Shown here one piece after another: positions 1 to 20,000 of a stretch of DNA of 20,000 nt. The notes beneath the pieces were generated by a model. It searched no databases. It was not told the DNA's origin and saw only the letters and a list, made by a program, of their open reading frames with translations. The DNA is from Botryococcus braunii (lineage: Eukaryota; Chlorophyta; Trebouxiophyceae): assembly GCA_002005505.1 (NCBI GenBank), contig KV908364.1, positions 295,021 to 315,020 on the forward strand, read 5' to 3'. The first letter of the stretch is position 1; each line of letters begins with the position of its first letter. The translations under genes were made by a program, and so were the position numbers.

Positions 1-30
<30 letters not shown>
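1..30. repeat. (GT)n microsatellite at left edge
   Basis: A pure GT dinucleotide run that begins before the window and ends where the first 171-bp tandem repeat unit starts. Its true length cannot be seen. Confidence 0.9.
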
Positions 31-32
<2 letters not shown>

Positions 33-532
33 GGGCTGTTCTGGTTAACAGCATGGGGAGCCATGTCCATGACAGCAAGAGTATAGACAGACCCCCAATG
101 ACTATTCAAAGTTCTGGACAAAGTTTGAACAATTATAGAATGAAACAGGATGAAAACTTTGAAATGCAAGTTTCAGTTTGCGGTAGCGTGGCGCATGTGT
201 GTGGGGCTTTTCTGGTTTACAGGCTCGGGAGGCACGCCCAGGACAGCAAAAGGTTAGACATACCCGCTGTGACTATTGAAAGTGCTGGACAGAGTTTGAA
301 CATTTATGGTAAGAACCCCGATGAAAGGTTTGAATTGCAAGTTTTAATTTTCGGTAGCGTGACGCGTCTGTGTGGGGCTTTGCTGAATCATAGCATGGGG
401 AGGCATGCGCATGACAGTAAAAGTTAAGACACACCCCTTATGATCTTTTGAAAGTGCTAGACAAAGTTTGGACATTTATGATAAGAACCTGGATGATAGC
501 TTTGAAATGTAAGGTTTACCTTTTGCTGCGAT
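31..532. repeat. Diverged tandem repeat, 171-bp period, about 2.9 copies
   Basis: The word TGGGGCT recurs at 31, 202 and 373, exactly 171 bases apart. A second anchor (AGTTCTGGAC, AGTGCTGGAC, AGTGCTAGAC) lies at 110, 281 and 453, spacings of 171 and 172. Between the anchors the units are similar along their whole length (GCATGGGGAGCCATG-like, GACAGCAA-like, AAGAACC..GATGA-like segments) with many substitutions. Because 171 is divisible by 3, one plus-strand frame stays open across two and a half units and ends at 425-427 in the third copy, which also carries a one-base insertion. Copy 4 is absent: similarity stops near 532. This could be an edge of a satellite or minisatellite array, or a decayed internal-repeat coding sequence. 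I see no recognisable protein domain. Confidence 0.8.
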
Positions 533-559
533 GATAGCTTCGATTGACTGCATCCGGCC

Positions 560-720
560 CGGATCATCCGGGGGCCGCGGACCGCGGTCCACTATGGAAG
601 GATTACCCCCTTTACGACAGCCGGGGGCTGATTTTACAACAGGGGGAGTCCGCCGGACTCAGTCCGGGACTCTCCAATGGGAGTCCCCATCCCCCCAGGT
701 TACGGTACCTGGTTACCCCC
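560..720. other. GC-rich segment with clustered hairpins
   Basis: Several perfect inverted repeats lie within 160 bases: the 12-base palindrome GGACCGCGGTCC at 579-590; GAGTCC/GGACTC with a 3-base loop at 646-660; GGGACTC/GAGTCCC with an 8-base loop at 666-687; and CCAGGT/ACCTGG just after. The segment is much richer in GC than the flanks. It has no recognisable gene. It could be an end of a mobile element, a CpG-rich promoter-distal island or simply repeat DNA. Confidence 0.6.
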
Positions 721-732
721 CCTCTCATTAAC

Positions 733-1238
733 TGACCGAGCGTCGACACGCAGGAACGTGCAACCAGGCAGCTTTTTCACTCGAGACTTGTAATGTTTTT
801 TGGAGGAAGTTTAGCTCCCTCTAGACAGTTTCTTTTCCCGACACAGCTCGAGCGAGTTGCAAATAGCAGGAGGCTCGGACGTGTACAATGTCCCGGACCA
901 TGCACTAGAATGCCAGTGGAATGCTGACATGCCGTTGTTAGCACAAAGGTTGTTCAGAGAGCACCCTTATTTACTGTTTGATTACCACGTCATGGTGGCT
1001 GGTTGAATACTAATGGTTGAGAACGACCTCCCTTACACTGTCATACATTCCACCCTCCACTTTGCCGTCTCGGCTTCTGACGCATTTCATGATATCAACG
1101 TCCTTTGTGAGGGATTAAAAAGCCGGCTGCTGTCTTGATGGTCGTTGCCAGAGGGATACACGCAACCGTGTTTTCCGTGTTGACCCAATCCATCGACCAG
1201 TACAGCACACGCAATTTTTGTGGATTGCAGGGAACAGC
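733..1238 (+). other. Upstream region / probable 5' UTR and promoter of the methyltransferase gene
   Basis: No supported coding sequence or RNA gene is visible in these 500 bases. They sit directly before the first ATG of the methyltransferase gene, so promoter and 5' UTR must lie here or in an unseen upstream exon. An AT-rich word GGGATTAAAAAGC at about 1111 is the nearest thing to a TATA-like element, but its position is unverified. Confidence 0.35.
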
Positions 1239-4972
<3,734 letters not shown>

Positions 4973-5710
4973 CGGCAGAGGGCTGTGTCGTGTCTCCCAC
5001 CCACCTTACCCTGGGAACGAGGAGTTTGCACCTACCACGGGTTAGTTCAATTTTTTCCTCAGGTTTCGCAATAGTTTGCAACTATTAGTTACCAGCAGTT
5101 TGGTCATCTTTCTTTGGGCCAGCTGCAGGAAATTCAGCATTGTCAATTTTTGGAGGCTTGCTGCTTAAGATGATTAGGTGAAGAGCAGAGGTCGGATTAG
5201 GACAAGGAACATCAGCAACTTCGAAACAGTTGGAGCAGTAAATTAGGCTTCAAGAGTGGGCACCGATTGAGAGGGTACCGATTGATTTTTCTGTATTATG
5301 GTAACTTCAGGGATGTGCTAATCCTGTAGAGGGGTGTTTGGGCGGTGTGCGACGTGAACCCCAGCATGTCTGAGATTATATGACCCCTGGCTTGTCAGGT
5401 GTATGTAAGAAGTCAGAACAGCTACAACTGTGAACGCAATTCACAATTCGGGGATGTCTGTTGGTTTTTTGGAAATGCAAGCGGGCCTTCAATCAAGACC
5501 GAGGAAGCTTCGTCTAATTCCACTCATCAAGTCACAATGGTGTTTGCAAGGGGCAACTGCCTTTTAACGCAAATCTTGTGCATTTGCCAAGCCAACCGCC
5601 GAAGATTACACTTCCGCGGGACAGGGCACCCCAAATGGCAAGGCCTTTCTTGCCTAGTAGAACGCATCCACTCAATTTCAGTCAATCCCTATGCATGATT
5701 GAAAGCAGCA
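4973..5710. other. Convergent intergenic region: 3' UTRs of methyltransferase (+) and MYND gene (-)
   Basis: These 740 bases separate the stop codons of two convergent genes. A 99-codon plus-strand open frame at 5399-5698 has no recognisable domain, no splice context and ordinary composition, so I do not call it. No RNA gene or repeat is visible. Polyadenylation sites for both genes should lie here but cannot be placed by eye. Confidence 0.5.
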
Positions 5711-6313
5711 TTATGTTTTGCTGGCCATTGTAGTCTTGGACAGGGTCCGAGTCACACCAAAGCAGCACATGAACCCTGTCCTTCGTTTTTGTTTTGTGTC
5801 TCCTGGATCTCGGTCAAAAAGGGCTGTGTCACCAAGGAGGTGGCTGTCAAGCTGCTGCTTTCTACAAATGGCTGCATGTCCTGCTTTCCAATCCGCCTCT
5901 TGGCAAGTATGGTCGCAGTAGTAGACCTCTTCACAACCTGCAAGGCATTCAGACTGCATGAGTTTTACTGCTGTCAAACGGTCAGCCGCAATACTGTTGC
6001 AAGAAAAGAAAGTGATGAGCAAACTAATCATCCACTGCAGAAAATGGGCCCCGGGCACTAGTTTACCTGCACAAGCATCGTCTGCATATCTGCCGCAATG
6101 GGCGCATTCATAGAATTTTGACAAACGCGTGTCTGGGACTAATAATATGGTTGCATTGGAGACTGCTTCATCTTGCGCCCACACTCTGTAGCACCACCTT
6201 CCAAATAGTAACTCTCGCGGGTCCTTATCGGGGTCTTGTCTGTCACCATGTACTTTCCCCTTGGCATATACCTTTACATCGGCATATATGTTGTCTTGTA
6301 CCGGTCTGTGCAC
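5711..6313 (-). CDS. MYND zinc-finger protein, 3' exons (5' part not identified)
   Basis: On the minus strand an open frame runs from about 6313 to a TAA at 5711-5713. Read through, it splits a MYND finger in two. If 5938-6066 is removed as an intron (donor GCAG|GTAAAC, acceptor CCTTGCAG|GTT, phase 1), the finger becomes canonical: C-x2-C-x7-C-x2-C-x5-C-x3-C-x8-H-x3-C, including the typical YYC and DWKAGH residues. MYND fingers bind zinc and usually mediate protein-protein contacts; family members include SMYD methyltransferases and many plant proteins of unknown role. The region before the finger has no domain I recognise; the tail after it is short and ends in ASKT. There is no in-frame ATG before the finger (the frame opens with GTG after a TAA), so at least one upstream exon is missing, perhaps joined at an acceptor near 6306. 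A pseudogene or gene fragment is possible. Confidence 0.6.
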   Translation of the reverse strand: MHRPVQDNIYADVKVYAKGKVHGDRQDPDKDPRELLFGRWCYRVWAQDEAVSNATILLVPDTRLSKFYECAHCGRYADDACAGKLVPGAHFLQWMISLLITFFSCNSIAADRLTAVKLMQSECLAGCEEVYYCDHTCQEADWKAGHAAICRKQQLDSHLLGDTALFDRDPGDTKQKRRTGFMCCFGVTRTLSKTTMASKT

Positions 6314-7181
6314 CGTTTAAAACGAACTTTAGCTGCTTAATTTAAGTTAAGTATTGACGTAGCCAGCTTGAGAAGGAAAGTCGTGATTCGGGAGGGTACC
6401 GTACCGACCTTGAAGAAGCAACTACCAAGTATCTTCCCGGTTCCACTCGGACTTGTTGTCCGACATGGAAAATTCGGTTTGGCTGCTTTTCGGCAGCCAT
6501 CTCGTTGCGGGCTTATTGTGTTCTCAACCCCTTTTTAAGCCTGTCAAGCTGCGTTTATTGTGGTGAAGCGGTCTCTATGTCCCGGCGACGCTGACACGAT
6601 TTAAAGCTTATCTCGTAACAACTGAATGCAGTGCATCGAATTCTGGAAAATTTTATTTCCTTAACCTTGCTTGCTAATGAGGAAGTTCCTGAATGGTGTT
6701 CTGTGTCGACCTGCCAAATTTTGACCCAGCGTCCCAGCGACAAGGCAGTTTCTCAAGGATTGATGAAATTGAAATGCTGATTCACACCTGGAATCCTTTT
6801 TAAATGCACTTTTGCTTTGATAAACGTACGAGCTTTGGAGCTCCGAATATTGAGGACTTCAACCTTGGAGACTTATCTCAGAAACTGACCTGCCTGATCC
6901 AGGAATAGCAATTCAGAGCACGGACGTTGCCACGTCAACACTTGACCGGCGAAACCCCCACCGATGTGCGACCTTCAAACGCTTCCAGATGATCAACAGA
7001 CAAATTGTTTTGCATCTCTTCAGATCTCGCTCATGTGCTATTCGAACGTCTTGTCATAATAACATAAAGCACATTTCTTAGTCAGTTTGGTCATTGTATG
7101 GCTTTACCACTCCTGGATGTTAGCAGGCTCTTCAGTGCTTGGCTTCCTGTTTATTAGCCCAGTTTCCGTCTCTTATCCTCG
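6314..7181. promoter_or_regulatory. Divergent spacer between MYND gene (-) and AsnRS gene (+)
   Basis: The two flanking genes point away from each other, so this stretch of about 0.87 kb must contain the AsnRS promoter and 5' UTR, and either the promoter or missing 5' exon(s) of the MYND gene. No microsatellite lies in it, unlike almost every other non-coding stretch of similar size here, which suggests constraint or chance. No individual promoter element can be defended by eye. Confidence 0.4.
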
Positions 7182-13725
<6,544 letters not shown>

Positions 13726-14822
13726 GGTCAAGTGACACTCGCGAGGTGAAAGTCTTTTTGCCGTTTGAAGTCACTATCCTGAAGCTCGCGGGTGCTTCCT
13801 GAAGCCGCAGCCCATGTCTCCACGCGCGACAAGTACGTATTGTTACGTACCTCAGTCTGATTAGAGTCCATGCCCTCCATGTTACGGAGGAGCCCCCGTC
13901 TTTACTGTCTTAAGTTTCATACTCACCGAATTTCATTCACATTTATCAATTTTTCTGGTGCGAATCCGTATTTTGTTGGACCTCATGGCAAACCATGGCA
14001 TCTGCGCGATGCACTCTGCCCAATTGTATTGCAGCAGCCTCGTGGGACGTCAAATTTCATCGTCTGTCTGAGGAGATCATGATGCTTTGGAGCGTTGGGG
14101 GAGAAGGCATTTCAGAGGGTTGGTGCGTCCAAGTTGAGAAGTGTAGAAGAAGTACACGCTGGAGCAGTTAGTGGCGCGTTTGTGGGGCTGCATGGATGGG
14201 TTATGTATCTCGACTAACCCCCCCGGTGGTTCTCTCTTGCTTGGTACGGTGGTTAGGGCCCATGGAGGCGAGGACTTTTGGTAATGGCCAAATTGTGTGT
14301 CTTTTGCATGTCGTTGGTCTCACAACTCCCTTTTGCGTTTTCGTTTTCCGTTGGCTTTGATATGGAACGTTCCTGACCATTACCATGTGAGACTTGAAGA
14401 AAAAAGTATGATACCAAACCCTTGCAGAAAGTCTCCGTCAGGAATATGGCGGGGAGACGTACAGAAAACTCGCATGGTCTCGGGCATAATGATTTAACTT
14501 CCAGCGTTGCTTGATCCAATGATCGATTGGCCCCTGGACAGCTACTTTCTGCATGATTGTTCCATCGAGCAAGCTTCCGTAAGTACCCCACGCCAGAGAG
14601 AAGTCCAAGTTCAAGCAAAAAACAGTAGCTTTTGATGCTTGAACGGTAGCATGGTATGTCGGTCCAAAAGCATGGCAACTAACTAGCTTGGCGGGATATC
14701 GGTCTGTCTCCAGCATCGCACTTGACAGGCACTGGAACAGTCCAGCTGTGGAGCACAGATGCTTCCCCCCAACAATTCCCCGGATTGAAAATGACGCTTT
14801 TTCGCGATGCGTACCGGCGTGC
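13726..14822. other. AsnRS 3' UTR and intergenic DNA, with possible decayed transposase fragment
   Basis: The first few hundred bases should hold the AsnRS 3' UTR. A perfect 7-base inverted repeat with a 4-base loop (GTACGTA-TTGT-TACGTAC) lies at 13833-13850. On the minus strand 14438-14716 is open for about 90 codons and contains a stretch (GSLLDGTIM context) that faintly recalls the GxxGS..D segment of PIF/Harbinger-type DDE transposases. There is no start, no catalytic triad and no terminal repeats, so it is not called as a gene. Confidence 0.35.
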
Positions 14823-14827
14823 GTGCG

Positions 14828-14830
<3 letters not shown>

Positions 14831-14920
<90 letters not shown>
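14831..14920. repeat. (GT)n microsatellite, intergenic
   Basis: A pure run of 45 GT units between the AsnRS and transporter genes. Confidence 0.95.
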
Positions 14921-14923
<3 letters not shown>

Positions 14924-15698
14924 AAGGCACAGAGATCAAGATCGAAGGATCTGAAAATAAAGATCTAACCTAGGAATTTAAACGTAAGGATCTGACCTGA
15001 TGGAACATGGGAAAATCTGGCTCCTCTCTTCATTTCTAATATTACAAGTCATACCGAATGAGCCAAACTACCAGCCCCACAGAAATAGGCTACTCATCCT
15101 CTTAAACGTGACTTTGCAATGCCTCTGAGTCGGACTTCGCAACCCCTTTGAGCACAATGCAGTCAACAAGACTTCGTAAATCTAGTTAGTCTAGGCGCGA
15201 TTAGCTTTGCTACCGCATGCAGGGTACAAACAATGGGACTGACACCGTGCGGGATACACTCAAAGGGACTGACATCGTGCCGGGTCCAAACACTGATTGG
15301 CAAATCTGTAATCACACACCCTTTTCATATATCAGGGCGACTACATTAGGTATACATAACTGACAATACCGCACCCCAGTCTTTCTTCGATGTTTGACAC
15401 TGAAGTCGGCTGTGCAGGGCTGCCTGCTTGGCCACTCATAAAATCCAAAGCCATGCAGTCCTTGCAGAGTCCACCAAGTGCAGGCAGACAGGCTTACTGA
15501 TCGAGCTGGGCGATGCACACTCTGCAGGCTGTATTGCAACCCGCCCCAAGAATAGTTAACACCCCATTTGAACCCCTGTACAAACGCGGGTCTCAGCTAC
15601 CTATACCAGCTACCTGGGATACCAATGGCTAGCCCAATATTTCAATACCCAAAGCATCTTCTTCTTCTCCAATCGTCCTCCAAGACCTGGACCAGACT
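14921..15698. other. Intergenic DNA 3' of the transporter gene
   Basis: No supported gene. Contains a short tandem repeat (15221-15297) described separately. The 3' UTR of the minus-strand transporter should occupy the right part. Open frames here are short and without domains. Confidence 0.45.
15221..15297. repeat. Short tandem repeat, 30-base period, about 2.5 copies
   Basis: GGGACTGACACCGTGC at 15235 recurs as GGGACTGACATCGTGC at 15265. The preceding GGGTACAAAC-like segment appears at 15222, 15251 and 15282 with changes. Confidence 0.7.
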
Positions 15699-19897
<4,199 letters not shown>

Positions 19898-19952
19898 CTG
19901 CGCCCTCCCCTCGCCCCCCCAGCCTCAACACACAGAAGTACTGAAGCAACAT

Positions 19953-20000
19953 CACACACACACACACACACACACACACCACACACACACACACACACAC
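19953..20000. repeat. (CA)n microsatellite at right edge
   Basis: CA run with one interruption at 19979-19980 that continues past the window end. It lies upstream, in gene sense, of the first visible transporter exon. Confidence 0.9.

Noticed and set aside
5399..5698. 99-codon plus-strand frame between the first two genes
   Set aside because: No domain, no splice logic and no ATG start; it lies where two 3' UTRs converge. Open by chance.
6555..6743. Minus-strand frame as first exon of the MYND gene
   Set aside because: It opens with TTG rather than ATG, and I could not find a donor and acceptor pair that joins it convincingly to the MYND frame.

Overview
This window is eukaryotic nuclear DNA, most likely from a streptophyte (plant lineage) genome. 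The genes are split into short exons by GT-AG introns of about 80 to 970 bases. The asparaginyl-tRNA synthetase has plant-like features, and every intron and spacer is loaded with (GT)n, (GA)n and poly-G tracts. A large, repeat-rich charophyte-alga-like genome (for example Chara) would fit, but that is inference and nothing in the window proves the species. There is no sign of prokaryotic organisation, CRISPR or phage. The many long open frames made of alternating Cys-Val, His-Thr, Arg-Glu or Ser-Leu are microsatellite translations, not genes.

Layout. (1) 1-532: end of a (GT)n tract, then about 2.9 copies of a diverged 171-bp tandem repeat. (2) 560-720: GC-rich DNA with several short hairpins. 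(3) 1239-4972, plus strand: a complete seven-exon gene that I could join in frame into a 360-residue type II membrane-anchored protein with a Methyltransf_22 (METTL24-like/FkbM-like) domain. (4) 5711-6313, minus strand: the 3' part of a gene with a MYND zinc finger, interrupted by a 129-base intron that has no in-frame stop. (5) 7182-13725, plus strand: a complete eleven-exon class II asparaginyl-tRNA synthetase gene of 619 residues, with an N-terminal extension resembling an organelle transit peptide and one GC-AG intron. (6) 15699-19897, minus strand: the 3' six exons of a major facilitator superfamily transporter (ACS-like), whose 5' part lies beyond the right edge.

The gene order is convergent (methyltransferase / MYND), divergent (MYND / AsnRS, about 0.87 kb apart), then convergent (AsnRS / transporter). 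The genes have unrelated functions: membrane-anchored methylation, a MYND protein of unknown role, translation, and solute transport. There is no evidence that they act as a system. The main points for a second look are the intron with no in-frame stop inside the MYND finger, the mixed character of the AsnRS, its GC-AG intron, a possible one-base frameshift in the transporter, a tRNA-like relic ahead of a (GT)n tract, recurrent compound (GT)n-(GA)n repeats, and two tandem repeats of 171 and 52 bp. I did not find a convincing new biological system.

Exon coordinates below come from reading splice signals, phase continuity and family motifs by eye. No transcript data were available.
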